Assembly (NCBI RefSeq): GCF_001632365.1
Contig: NW_024468539.1
Location: 1-64,000 of the forward strand
DNA: 64,000 nucleotides
DNA from: Laetiporus sulphureus 93-53
Lineage: Eukaryota > Basidiomycota > Agaricomycetes > Polyporales > Laetiporaceae
Direction of reading: 5' to 3'
Of the stretch, positions 9,600 to 20,155 are shown in pieces. Made by a program: the position numbers and the translations under genes. Position 1 is the stretch's first letter. Each line of letters starts with the position of its first letter. The notes beneath the pieces were generated by a model. The model saw only the letters and a program-made list of their open reading frames with translations, ran no database searches and was not told the origin of the DNA.

Positions 9600-11800
9600 C
9601 TGATACATGGAACCTAGGACAACATTGCAAACGAAGTGAAAACCGAACAGATCGTGTCCGAGACATTGACGACACCGTTCTACTTTCCCACTCCTTGAAG
9701 CTCAGAACATGAGCAACAGACCCGCCGTCTGAGCTCGAACTTCACCAGTTATGTTCAGGTGAGCATATCGGCATTGATGGAAGACTAATTCTAACAGAAC
9801 AACAGTATCGTGGTAGCATACCTATTTACTGGGTGCAAGGAACTATTAGTATGAGCCCACAGCCTCCCATTAAAAGTAAGTCACATACTTTACATCTGAA
9901 AGCACGTTAACGTACAGCAGTCAGTGTCATGCATTGCTTCTACACCACAGCCTCCCGGCACTTTGACGACCTCTTCGCACGCTACGGTGGGCTTATCATG
10001 ATTCTGAACCTCATCAAGAAGCATGAATCGGTCGCACGTGAATTGAAGCTCAGCGTTGAGTATGCACAGTGCATCAAGTGCCTGAACCAGTTCCTTCTGC
10101 GAGACAAGCAGATGATTTATCGCACGTGGGACATGTCACGGACATATAAGGAGTGAGCTACACCTGACTACGTGCAGGCACCCAGTGCTCAGTGCTAATG
10201 ACAGTAATGCAGAAAAATGCAAGACATGATCGGGTACCTGGAAGACATCAGGGAGGAGTCTATCTAGACCACGGGCTTCTTCCACTCAGGACCAGAGCCA
10301 TATTCGTATGCATTGCAAATCGAGGCAGAGTATCTTGGCCTTATTGTCTATCCCACCATTGACACTCACCCACTTTGGTCGCTCGAGCATAGGCAGAACC
10401 CAGGCATGCCATGGCGTAGCACAATGTCACTCCAGAATGGCATCTGCCGAACGAATTGCATTGACTGTCTTGACCAGACAAATGTCGCTCAGTTTGTCAT
10501 CGGGAAATGTGCACTTGACCACCAGCTGTACGCGCTCGCTATGGTTGATTCACTGAATCTGGTATTCAATTCGGACGCTGTGAATATGTTGACCGAAATG
10601 TACCATGACCACGGCGATAGTAAGTCATCCGACGAGCCAAATGGTTCAAGGTATCAATGAACACTGTTCACTCAGGTTTGGCACTGCAATACACCGGAAG
10701 TGCACTCATAAATCAGGTCGAGACCTATCGACACATGCCGCATTGGAACAGTCACTCCAGGGACATCATCGAGCATCTTCGCTGTTTTTATGTCAACTCT
10801 CTTCTCGAAGAGCTCATCTACACTTGTCAATTCATGCAGAGCAAATGCTGACAAGCAAACTGCTATCAACCCCTTCCTCGGCATGAATCCTGACTGGCAA
10901 ACAACTTGCCCTCTCCAACGTGACAAGTATCAAAAATGGTACAAAGAGGAGCATCTTGAGCCGGCCTACATGTTAGAAGACTGTCAGAAAGGCATTATGC
11001 AGTTTGTCAACACATGCAGAAATTACTGGATCGAATATCATCGGCCGTTAGCATTCACTTCTCTAGGAAGCACATTGCGTTCTCAGTGAATAGCATACTC
11101 AAGCTCCCTGGGTATGTTCTCTAAATTTCCTTTTGGCAGATGTGGTCTAATCTGGAGTTGCAGGAAGACAGCACATGACATGAACTACAGTCCATTCCTG
11201 CCCCATCACAACTTGTCCCATCACCACCACCCTTGATACATTCCAGAGGCAGCGACAGGATCTAATTGATCATGTAGCTGAACTATGGTACAGACTCATG
11301 GATGGCATTCGACGTTGGATCAGCTCAAGCCCAGCTTCCAGTTCTCAGATCTCACATGTAGACCAGGCCATGTGATCGTACCCCAAATGTGCTGAAGACG
11401 CCATCTCCGTGGATCAAAATTCCACTAAATACATTGCAGAGCAGCTTATGAACCAGACGGTCTCGCTGAAGGAAGAGAATGAGTACGAGGAGTGAGTATC
11501 TTGAGAATATTCTGTGTCGCCAGCTCATGAAGTGCTTGCAGCTATGTTGATTAGTACAAAGAGCTGCTCATCACCTCTGATGATGGAGTAGCTCACGTGG
11601 ATCTTGAGCAGTACCAGAACGCCATCTGGCTGACATCTTGCTGACACAAGGTCACCTGTCTTGCTTTCATGAGCCACGAGAGGACGTGTTCATTGTATAT
11701 GTGGAGAGCGCAAACCCACAAGGGCTGAACGGGCATAGGTACCCATTGCCCATCAAATTTGACTACGAGAGATGGATTGCGGGTGTGACTATGACTTGAC
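9600..11800 (+). pseudogene. FIG4-like polyphosphoinositide phosphatase (SAC domain) relic
   Basis: Exon-sized segments read as a SAC-domain phosphatase of the Fig4 type: NEVKTEQIVSETLTTPFYF (about 9640-9700), NFTSYVQ then, after an intron, YRGSIPIYWVQGTISMSP (9805-9875), [20 protein letters not shown] (about 9958-10020), [20 protein letters not shown] (10270-10307), the catalytic block [16 protein letters not shown] (10446-10497), [31 protein letters not shown] (10720-10770) and a C-terminal stretch to about 11800 that is less certain. Fig4 dephosphorylates PI(3,5)P2 at the vacuole. Introns with GT...AG ends remain visible. The catalytic C-x5-R motif has Q in place of R, and in-frame stops occur before TGFFHSG and after YFPTP, so it is dead. 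The N-terminal part is missing. Confidence 0.8.
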
Positions 11801-12042
11801 GATAATTAACGACATTCGGAGAGTAGGGTATGTGAGCAATGTATCGTACTGTACAACGTTGATATACTGGATGGAGTGAGTGTTGAAAGAGGTTGCAGTT
11901 GGCTATGGTAGTTGGCAAAAATCAGTGTAAATCGAGGTATAATGTGATTTAATGTTGCATGCACCCGTCAGACCCCTGTAGTACAACCGAAACAAGGAAA
12001 ATAGGCATGTTCTAGAACGGACAGTCAAAAATCCAAGCCTGC
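11801..12042. other. spacer between converging gene relics
   Basis: Nothing recognised; it lies between the 3' ends of the FIG4-like and Lon-like relics. Confidence 0.4.
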
Positions 12043-14683
12043 TTAAAGCAAACTCTCGACAAGCACGTTATTCCTTCTCCATCTGATGGCGCCCTTGCCA
12101 AAAGCTGCCTCTAGGACCTCCTCAAGAGTTTACACGAAGACAAACTGCATTTCATGACAAATCTCTGGTGGAACGTCAAGTTCGATCATCCACGGCAGGA
12201 TCACCTTTATGATCTATGCACGATGTGTGCTGAGGACCTTCTCCTTGATACCACCTACAGGGCCAATGTGTCCACGAAGAGTGACCTAGAAACGGATAAG
12301 TTCGGTATCTCATAAGGGTTGTCGTACAGCTCACCTCTCCTGTCATAGTGATGTTACTTGGCACGCAAGCACCCGTGAGTAGGGAGATGAACGTGCAGGT
12401 CTGCATGAACATTAGCCCTCATCATACATCATAACCAACAAGTATCACCATACACCATAGCAATCCCAGCAGATGGCCCATCCTTCTTCACTGAACCCGA
12501 CAGCAAATGCAGATAACTGTCAATCTGATCTGAATTTCTCAATGGGTCCTGACTTCTCGTCTTCGTGATATACAAGTCGTATGCATGTGTCTTGACCTAG
12601 CTAAGTGCGAGCTCGCTGCTCTCCTTGATCACATCACTGAGGCTGCCCATGAGCTTCAGCTTCCCGCTCCCAGGCACCATGCTCATCTTGATCAGCAGGA
12701 TGCCCCCTCTCCCATGCCGGTTATGACAAGCCCATACATGAGCCCACGCCGCTCCTCTCGCACACGCTCCTCCTCATCCCACCTCGCAATACTGAGGATC
12801 TTCTCGAGCTCGTCTTCCTTTACAATCTTCTTGTACCCCCTCACTCTGGATTTGATGACCATGCCTTCCAAAGCGCTGTCCGGGATGATCGCATCGTCCA
12901 GGTCAACACCCAGGCTGTCACAGTACTTGGCCCATTCGACAGCCTTGCAATGCACTACTGCACTGATTGCTTGCTCTAGCGAGGGCACATCCGCTTCACG
13001 CATGTAGTGTGTAGCAATATGGATGAGTGCTGTGTCTGTCAACATGAGGTGGTATGGTGTTAGACCATTCACCTTCAGCTGCTTCAGTAGCAAGAATCTA
13101 CGCATGATATGCATCTTCTCATTGTATGTGTAACCTAATTTATTCGGTCAATGAAGGCTGAGGAATGTGCATGAGAACATGTTACCTGATAAGTGTACTA
13201 CCTCGCATCTGTCCAGTAGTGGCAGTGCTATTGTATCGAGCGTGTTCGAGGTGCAAACGAACAGCACTTGACTCAAGCCAATCGGGACGTTGATATAATG
13301 ATCCTGCAAGCAGATATTTATGTCAGTATTCCGCATTCTCTATCTGCTATGCAATCACTTATGTGGAAGGTGTGGTTCTGCCCCAGATCCAGCACTTTGA
13401 GGAGTGCAGCAGCTGGATCACCATGGAAGTTGCTATGAGACCTTGTCTATTTCATCTCTACAGGAAAGTCTATCAGTAACATGTAAAGATATTCCGAACG
13501 ATACAGTAACTCACACTCACAAGAGAATCACAGGATCTTGTCTACCCACTTTTCTATGAGCCTGCACAATGTTCTCCGGGCCACTGGTGACATACGTCCA
13601 CCTATGGTGAGATACTCAATCAGCCTCTTCTTGATCTTCTCGAGCCCAAAGTGATCCACATCGAGCTGCTGCCATGCCTTCATCAGAAAGATCTGATCTT
13701 GCAGTGCTTCTAGTGAGGTGCTATTCTGGTTAGCCGTCGTCGAAGCGGGCCAGGTGATAGCAGTTAACCACTCCAACTGCAGGTCTGCTCAGTCAACATC
13801 ACTGAAGCGCCATTTGCATATGCTACTCACATAGTGCGAATAATGCCCTGCTCTATGCTGCCAGTTGGTGTACGTTTGAGCCTCTTCCATTCTCTCACAG
13901 CCATCTTGTGTTCCTCGTCATCCTTGGCCATCACCTCGATCTTGCTTCAGATCTTAGCTAAGTCGTGTGCTTCAGCCTCCTCATCATCATCAAGCTCGGA
14001 CGCCGCCCCATGCAGGGATGGGCTACTAGGATTGTTTGTACTGGAAATCTTGAAGTCAGCCTGTGGGGATGACTGCTACAGGTTGCGTAGCTCATGCTGA
14101 ATGTCAGCGAGCTGCTGCTCAGGAAGAACTCCTTCTGCTGCTTGGAGAGTGACTCGTCGATTGACTGGGTGATCTTTTTGCTCACTTCCGAAATTGACTT
14201 CTGCTTGACAAAGAACAGCTGTGCACTTCAAGCGTTCTTTCATCTCGGTGACAGACAGAAAATCTGGGGTAGGATGTCAGTCTACTTGCCGGACAACCTA
14301 AGGTCACAGCACTCACCGAGCTTGTTCACATATTCAGCATTCAGGCTAGCCACCAGCACGTCCGCTATCCATCTGGCCCTTTTTATAGGCACTTCATCGA
14401 CCATGTTAGTGAGCTTTAAGTAGAAGTTCCGTTTGGCTTCACTAGTGGCATCACTGCTTAAATGATCCAGCAACTTCAACACTGCACCCTTGAACGTCAT
14501 GAATGTCTCAGCACTAGGGTCACCCTCTTGACAGGGATATTCAACCATGAGCTCAACCAATTCATCAAGCCCCTCTGGAACTTCCCGAGCCTGGGGAAGA
14601 TGAATGCATGAAAGGCCATAGAGATGCGATTGATGGAAATGATGCAGAAGCGAGTTTATCTCGTGGTGATCATCAGAAGCCAT
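12043..14683 (-). pseudogene. Lon ATP-dependent protease relic
   Basis: Minus-strand segments run in Lon order: EVPEGLDELVELMVEYP (about 14580) with the N-domain continuing to VPIKRARWIADVLVASL; KKITQSIDESLSKQQKEFFL (14180-14120); EWLTAITWPAST and LDVDHFGLEKIKKRLIEYL (13776-13610); QDPVILL; FHGDPAAALLKVLDL and [25 protein letters not shown] and [10 protein letters not shown] (13300-13190); MHIMRRFLLLKQLKVNGL to IARWDEEERVREERRGL (13114-12720); then the protease domain with GSGKLKLMGSLSDVIKES, KKDGPSAGIAMV carrying the catalytic serine, and SLLTGACVPSNITMTGE (12400-12340), ending TAA at 12045-12043. Lon is a mitochondrial or peroxisomal AAA+ protease. The Walker A region is absent: the frame jumps from IEYLTIGG into the segment just before the Walker B motif. 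Stops (for example ELALS* where W is expected) confirm loss of function. Confidence 0.88.
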
Positions 14684-14940
14684 TGCATGCTGCTCGCATC
14701 CCAGCGCTCACTGGCATGTCGTCACTGGAAGATAAATGCCATGCATTGATGAATGACATGCTGCTGTCCCTTACAATCTGATTGGCATCACCCCTGCAAC
14801 GAAGATGATCCCGCTCCACATTATGTCACATTGAACACACACTTACAAGTACATAGCACAGGTGGATAGCAGTCCTCCTTATTGTTGATCTCAGCTATTA
14901 TGAATCAAATGAGTGGTTGATAATGGAAATAAAGACATTT
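14684..14940. other. spacer upstream of the Lon relic
   Basis: No motif recognised; possible eroded N-terminus or targeting sequence of Lon. Confidence 0.3.
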
Positions 14941-15699
14941 AGAACTTACATACGTAGCATACGCTCAACTTCAGCCTTGCTGCTTCACGAATCGCTTCCC
15001 TCTCCCTCCACACTTGAGAACCGCTGACCGGATGGACCTGCAACAGGGCTCGAGAACCGCTGACCAGATGAACCTGCAACAGGGCTTGACGCATGCACAT
15101 TAGATGGCCCAACAATAGGAGAGCCATCAGTGTTTGAACTATCAGCAGCCGGCGAAGGAGTGGGAGGGGCTGGTGCTGGGAGTGGAGGGCCTGAGGTACC
15201 TCAATGAAGAATATGGGGGGTTTGTGATCACCCCTGACTGGTTTGCCGATACGAGGGCAGTCGTGCATGGCGTGCCTCTTATAAAAGGAAGAGGATTAAA
15301 TGAGCTAAGAATTGTGTATAAAAGTGATCTTACCTTTGCCATCACTTCTAGGCAGATCTTCGCCTTACAGTGCGGACAGATAATAAGACCGTCCTTTGGA
15401 TCGTGCTCTATAAACTGAGAGAACCATCTGTCCACAAAGTGAACAGCAACAATAGGGGGGTGGAAGCTTGCGCTGTGCATGAGATGGTCCTTATAATGAA
15501 TACTGGTTTTACATTCGTCACAAAATGTTAGGTTCTTCGAAAAATGCGGACTTGGCTGTATATAGTGTTCTAGAAGTATAAAGGTCCACGAGTTAAAGAT
15601 AGTCACCTTGTAATCAGGTCCCGCACTCTGCAAAGACAACGGCGGCACCGGCTGCCCTCTCGCGTGTGTAGTGTTGTGACATTTGTGAACTCGATTCAT
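14940..15699 (-). pseudogene. C2H2-type zinc-finger protein gene, possibly decayed
   Basis: The frame starts at ATG 15699. It reads LTFCDECKTSIHYKDHLMH, a Cys/His cluster, then LIICPHCKAKICLEVMAK, where an intron-like gap (GTAAGATC...TTATAAG, about 56 bases) begins. Splicing it gives RHAMHDCPR, so the finger becomes C-x2-C-x12-H-x3-H, the classical C2H2 spacing. After the finger the text turns proline/serine rich, and a 33-bp tandem duplication (about 15009-15075, encoding SSPVAGxSGQRF repeats in one frame) follows. The best frame changes there, so the gene is probably damaged or has another intron. It has its own promoter-like sequence immediately upstream, into which element B inserted. I do not recognise a named orthologue. 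Confidence 0.5.
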
Positions 15700-15788
15700 G
15701 TTGTATGTTGAAGAACGACAGACAGCAGGATCAGTGCCAGCAGCAGGATTGATATCAGATATCAGAAGGTGTGATCGACGTGTCTAAG

Positions 15789-15891
15789 CCATATATATGT
15801 TGCTATGCGGGCTGGCAGATCGGGATCAATATTTCACGTTGTCATTGGCTGAGCACTGTCGGCTTGTATATTCCACAATGTCATTGGCTGA
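15789..15891 (-). promoter_or_regulatory. promoter region of the C2H2 gene, cut by element B
   Basis: On the minus strand two copies of CAGCCAATGAC (CCAAT boxes, centred near 15846 and 15885) lie about 40 bases apart, with a TATA-like run at 15791-15798 roughly 92 bases before the ATG at 15699. Element B starts at 15892, so its insertion removed everything upstream. Confidence 0.45.
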
Positions 15892-16550
15892 TGTCACGGT
15901 TTTACCTGACAAAGTCATTATAGGAACAAATGCTATTAAGGAGCATATCATTTTTCATCATTTCTCGTCACACAAGAAGTCATGTGACCTAATGAGATAA
16001 GATAAACGAGGCACCCAGTCACATGACCTCGGATTTCTCTCGGCATTATCACGTAACACTGAACTCCTCAGCATGGCATCACATGTCGCAATCACCATGA
16101 CACCATATTGTGTGCTCAAGAGGAGCTCTGTCTCTGTGAGCTATTATTAGACAGCCAATCAGGATAATTGGGATATGTCATACGGTTGTAGCACTGACCA
16201 GTAGGATAGCGTGTGACTCACTTATGTAGTACTGTACAGTAGCATAGCAATCATGTATATAAGGACCAGCGAGACGAGGAGGAGACCTCAGTCTTATTCT
16301 CCTTCGTCCTCCACTACCATCACAGAGGGGTCTTACCAGACACTCTCAGTGTGCTATATATCTAGTATCATCCTCATTTGTGATAGCGCCCCTCACCTCG
16401 CCAGTAAGTCTTACTTTGCGACTAGCGACTCGGCCTCGTCAGTGAGCACGTCGTATCGCCACAGCTCGTCGCTGTAGGCTCTCAGCCAGGAGACCCTCAA
16501 GGGGACTCCTTATTTTGGTTATCTATCTTTGTCATCGGCGTGCTGTGACA
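15892..16550 (+). repeat. 5' LTR of element B (659 bp)
   Basis: Starts TGTCAC and ends GTGACA. It matches the LTR at 23868-24526 without any indel; by my count about 40 positions differ and all are transitions (about 6%). From the inferred start site at 16290, U3 is 15892-16289 and R begins at 16290. Confidence 0.95.
16256..16300 (+). promoter_or_regulatory. LTR promoter: TATA box and inferred transcription start, element B
   Basis: TATATAAGG at 16256-16264 is followed, 34 bases on, by TCAGTCTTATTCT at 16288-16300. Taking the A at 16290 as +1, the first 11 transcript bases are complementary to the sequence just inside the 5' LTR. The same TATA-to-start spacing occurs in element A. Confidence 0.7.
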
Positions 16551-16552
16551 TT

Positions 16553-16565
16553 AGAATAAGACTGA
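16553..16565 (+). other. self-primer binding site, element B
   Basis: AGAATAAGACTGA, two bases inside the LTR, is the exact reverse complement of TCAGTCTTATTCT at 16288-16300. No tRNA-like TGG primer site is seen at the LTR border. Confidence 0.8.
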
Positions 16566-16584
16566 CCTTTTACGCTCCTACCAA

Positions 16585-17361
16585 GTGTCTAACACTGATA
16601 GCTGCGCATTTTCGCCCAGAGACACTCTGGCCCAGGGCAGGCCTATTTCCACATCACTTCCCTCATACACTTCCTCTGCATCTCTACCACCTAAGCTGCT
16701 TCCTTCCTTCAAAAGGAACAGTGCTGCACCTCGAACCATCAACGGTACCGTTCCACCCAACGGATGCTACCATCCCTATCAAAGGAAACCCAGAGTCCAC
16801 CATCTGACTCAGGGAAATCTCGTTCAGGTGCAGCCCTCCCAAGCTGGCTCACAAGGAATCACAGCCAAGCATCACCAACAGGAGCACAAGGTTAGCCTCT
16901 GGCTTGAAGACATTCCAAAGGAGACGCTTACCCTGTCCGTTCCACTTCAACCTCCTCATTCCTATGCTACATTCCCCGCCATTGACGTCCTCAATTTCAC
17001 GCTCTCAAAGAGCTACCATTCCCATGGGATCCACAAAAATCCCAAAGGTACTCTCCCCGAGAACATCGCGCTGACTGTATATGCTACCATTCAGTGATAC
17101 AAAGTCTTGCAGCAGCCTCACATCGCGGCCAAGTTCACAGAGGAGCAGTTGAAGTGCCGAGACAGAATTCTTCGACACCTATCAGTAATAAACGAGCACA
17201 TCGGAGCCGGGCACGATTTCACATTCATCGACAGGTGCATCACTATCAAATTTTGTGTAGGACTAGGAAAGATTTCCTTCAAGGGAATCAATAAGGAGCA
17301 GGAGCGCGTAGGCAAGGAGATAGTAAAGTTTGAGAAGGAGTCGTGCTACTGGCCTTACTAG
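16585..17361 (+). pseudogene. pre-gag reading frame, element B
   Basis: A single frame of 258 codons interrupted by one TGA at 17095-17097, where CGA fits. It starts at a GTG (16585) with a stop shortly upstream (16552-16554) and no in-frame AUG through the first 170 codons. The N-terminal SNTDSCAFS resembles element A (FNTSGHVFS). The C-terminal block FTFIDRCITIKFCVGLG, KISFKGINKEQERV and IVKFEKE matches the pre-gag C-terminus in A and C. The middle is proline/serine rich. Function unknown; I recognise no domain. Its conservation between diverged elements argues that it is translated. Confidence 0.65.
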
Positions 17362-17399
17362 GACCAGTAATATTCTTGTACTACCATATCAGCAGTTGT

Positions 17400-17825
17400 A
17401 TGCCCCGATATCAAATCGCTTTCGCATTCAGAAACTACGTGGTCGAACATCGCATAACCGACCATTATCACCATCTTGTGTGTATGGGTTACTTCATCTA
17501 TCAACCCCTACTATCAGAGCGATCCATCCCACTCTATCACTATCCAGTTGACATCGAACGACAAGTCACCCTGCACACACCTTTTCGACTCATTGAAACA
17601 GACATCGAGATAATTGATCCAGTCCGCGAGTGGATAGAAAATGCTTACTGGGAACGTCTTGCTCGGTTGTATCAAGAAGACGAAGAACTCTTCTGGATAA
17701 ACTGGTACAGAAACTTTCCAGAACAAAGACACCCTCACCCAACAAGGCTAGAAGAAGCTGCAGCACGAAGGAATTGTGTCATCGAACTAGCACAATTACC
17801 GGGAGCCAATAATCAGCCTCAGTAA
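17400..17825 (+). CDS. second pre-gag reading frame, element B only
   Basis: An open frame of 141 codons from ATG 17400, ending TAA 17825, 63 bases before gag and in the gag frame. It is rich in Y, R, E and I (RNYVVEHRITDHYHHLVCMG, VREWIENAYWERLARLYQED, WINWYRNFPEQRHPHPTRLE) and looks like a compact alpha-helical protein. There is no counterpart in element A, where gag follows the first pre-gag frame within 22 bases. It is the only long frame of this element without a stop. I do not recognise it; it could be a captured or element-specific accessory protein. Confidence 0.5.
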   Translation: MPRYQIAFAFRNYVVEHRITDHYHHLVCMGYFIYQPLLSERSIPLYHYPVDIERQVTLHTPFRLIETDIEIIDPVREWIENAYWERLARLYQEDEELFWINWYRNFPEQRHPHPTRLEEAAARRNCVIELAQLPGANNQPQ

Positions 17826-17888
17826 AAGCTCACAATTTCGAACACACTCTCTGCCGCCTCTTTCCCACTATCTTCAACATTGATTTCC

Positions 17889-19697
17889 ATGTCTCAATAC
17901 AATTTTGGAGGCGTGACATTCCCAGGAGGACATACTGCAAGTGAACCTTCTAACCCATGGAGGAGTAACGCCCCCTTGACACCATCTGAAGCAGGACCAG
18001 CTGCCCCTGCAGAAGAACCCCACAACAGCAGCACACCCAAGGCGTCGGGAGTAGTCAGAAACCCATCACCTACCACCCTGCCAGCATTCTCCACACCTCA
18101 GACTTGGGAATGGCAGGGAGTCCCTTACGCAACCATCGAGGAAGCCGCCAATGCCACTGCACCAAACACCATCCCAAATGATGTTAAGGAATGGGTAATG
18201 AATGTGGTGTGATCATTCATCATGAGAGACATTGTAAGCTCGTATAAAGCCTTACAACAAAAGATGGATGAGCGACACGAGCGCACGGTGGCCGCGTTGG
18301 AAGATGAAGTACTGGCTCGCATCCACGTCAAAATAATGGCAGTGGAAACGCGAGATCAGCTAAGGACTGCAAGAGCCCAGATCAGCACCCTCTCCACCGA
18401 CAACGAACAGCTCATCAAGTCAAATAACAGTCTGATGCTCGAAGCCCAAGCAATCCACAAGGACTTCGAAGATTACAAAGATGAAGTAAAGTGTCAGATG
18501 GACACCCTTTATGGCAACATGGTTGCCCTGAAGAAGGCTCAGGAAAAGACCACTACCTACATTGTTGGCTTAGAGTCTTGACTCAATAATGCCATCATCA
18601 ATGTGCCCTCCACAGGTATCCAACAACCGGCCGGCCAGGCCAGTCAATCACCTCACCGAATTAAGCTCCCCGACCCTGTCAAGTATTTGGGAAGGAAGTC
18701 GTCGGAAACTTGGTTCATGAACCTGCTCATCTGGCTCGATTATAACCATTTTACGGATGACAAGGATAAAATTTGGCAGGCCAATGCACATCTAGAAGGC
18801 GGAGCAGCTCTATACATGAAAGAGTATGCAATCAAGCTCGCCTCCAGACAAGATGTTGGCACATGGGCAGAATACACCAGGAAACTGGAGATGGCATACA
18901 AGACGCTTGACCCCAAGCGCATAGCACAATCATTGCTAGACGCACACTGCACAATCCGCCACAAGACGATGATTGCCTTCGCGGAGAATTTCAGGGTCTA
19001 CGCTCCCGAATCAGGATACTCCGATGAAGATTTAATTGTCAAAATCAGGGAGCAGCGGTCAGCCCACATTCAGATGGTTATGTCAGTCACGGAGACTTTA
19101 GATCCCTCCAAGATCCCAACCACTTGGATGGACTACCTTGAATTCTGCCTAGAGATTGAAATCAAACATCTCCAGCAGATCTCGGGCAACAAGTCTACCG
19201 GACAAACCACGGCAACCAAGGCGGCCGCCCCTAAGGACCCTAACGCAATGGACACCAGCACACGAATCACCCACGAACTTTCCCCGAAACAGGACAGATG
19301 GCTGGCAAACAAATTATGTTTGTTTTGTGGAAAGCACGCCTATGAATGAGGAAAGCGGTGCCCCTCTCCTAAGCCAGAATACAAGGGCAAGCAGTTTCAA
19401 ACCTGATCTATCCCAAAGCAAGGCAAAGGAAAGGGCAAGGCAACAAACGTGCGACAGGTGGAAGAAGAAAGTAGCGCGGACTCATCAGCTCAAATTGCAG
19501 CATTGGAACAAGCAATTGCTGCACTTCGTGGTATGAGCACAACGTCGACCACGCCACCATCCAGCAAGGGGAAGCCAAAGGCAAAGGCGCACAGCGTGGA
19601 CACAGAATCAACGATATCGGCATCAACAGTCAAGGACACCAATGCGAGAATCGTCGAGATAGACGATTTTTCAGAGGATTTTCAGTATGAAGTGTAG
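17889..19697 (+). pseudogene. gag, element B (four premature stops)
   Basis: One frame of about 603 codons from ATG 17889, interrupted by TGA near 18210, 18579, 19347 and 19403, each explainable as CGA to TGA. Order matches gag of element A: N-terminal PFxTPQTWEWQG region, coiled coil (18222-18580), capsid-like domain with NAHLEGGAALYMKEYA and RHKTMIAFAENFRVYAPES, and a zinc-knuckle-like LCLFCGKHAYE(stop)GKRCP. A basic, serine-rich tail follows and ends EVEIDDFSEDFQYEV in register with the end of gag in A (first residue positions differ). No indels were found in the frame. Confidence 0.85.
19669..19689 (+). other. decayed -1 frameshift site, element B
   Basis: The segment GAGGATTTTC aligns with GAGGGTTTTC of element A. 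A G-to-A change turns the slippery G GGT TTT into G GAT TTT, and the -1 frame is closed by TGA at 19687-19689. Frame arithmetic (gag frame versus pol frame) still corresponds to -1. Confidence 0.6.
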
Positions 19698-20155
19698 ACG
19701 AGTCTGGTGTCACACTTAAGGACAATTGTATTAGTACCGTGAGAACGAATGTACCTAGCGACCACATATATATTGCATCCGCAGATTTTTCTAAACATTC
19801 GATCGAACTGCCAATAAGATTCGTATCACAGAAAATCCAGACAACAGCCCTATTGGATTCTAGAGCATTCTCTTGCTATATCGATCAAAGATTCACCGAG
19901 AAGCACAGGTTTAAGATGATACCTCTAAACCATGAAATCAGAATCCTCAACGCAGACGCCAGCCCCAACAAGGGTGGTGCAATTACTCATCATGTAGTCA
20001 CAAGCATCTTAATCGGGGAGCACCGATCAACCGAGAGTTTGCTCGTCACAAACCTTGGACGCATGTCAATGATCCTTGGCATGAAATTTCTACAAGAACA
20101 CAACCCCCGAGTTGACTGGGAACATAGAGAGGTCACATTCTCAAGATGCTGACAC
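19690..20155 (+). pseudogene. pol protease region, element B
   Basis: Protease part of the pol polyprotein. ALLDSRAFSCYI at about 19850-19885 replaces the catalytic D-S-G with D-S-R, a G-to-A transition. Downstream IGEHRSTESLLVTNLGRMSM and ILGMKFLQEHNPRVDWEHRE give the usual hydrophobic end of a retroviral aspartic protease (the ILG block). A TGA at 20150-20152 interrupts the frame before RT. Confidence 0.85.

Noticed and set aside
9409..9675. Minus-strand 88-codon frame as the N-terminus of the SCAP-like relic
   Set aside because: Its text has no membrane or SCAP-like features and it overlaps, on the other strand, the FIG4 segment NEVKTEQIVSETLTT, so it is likely a shadow.
16551..16575. tRNA primer-binding site next to the LTR of element B
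   Set aside because: The sequence after the LTR is TTAGAATAAG..., with no TGG start or obvious tRNA 3'-end complement, whereas the complement to the transcript start is exact.
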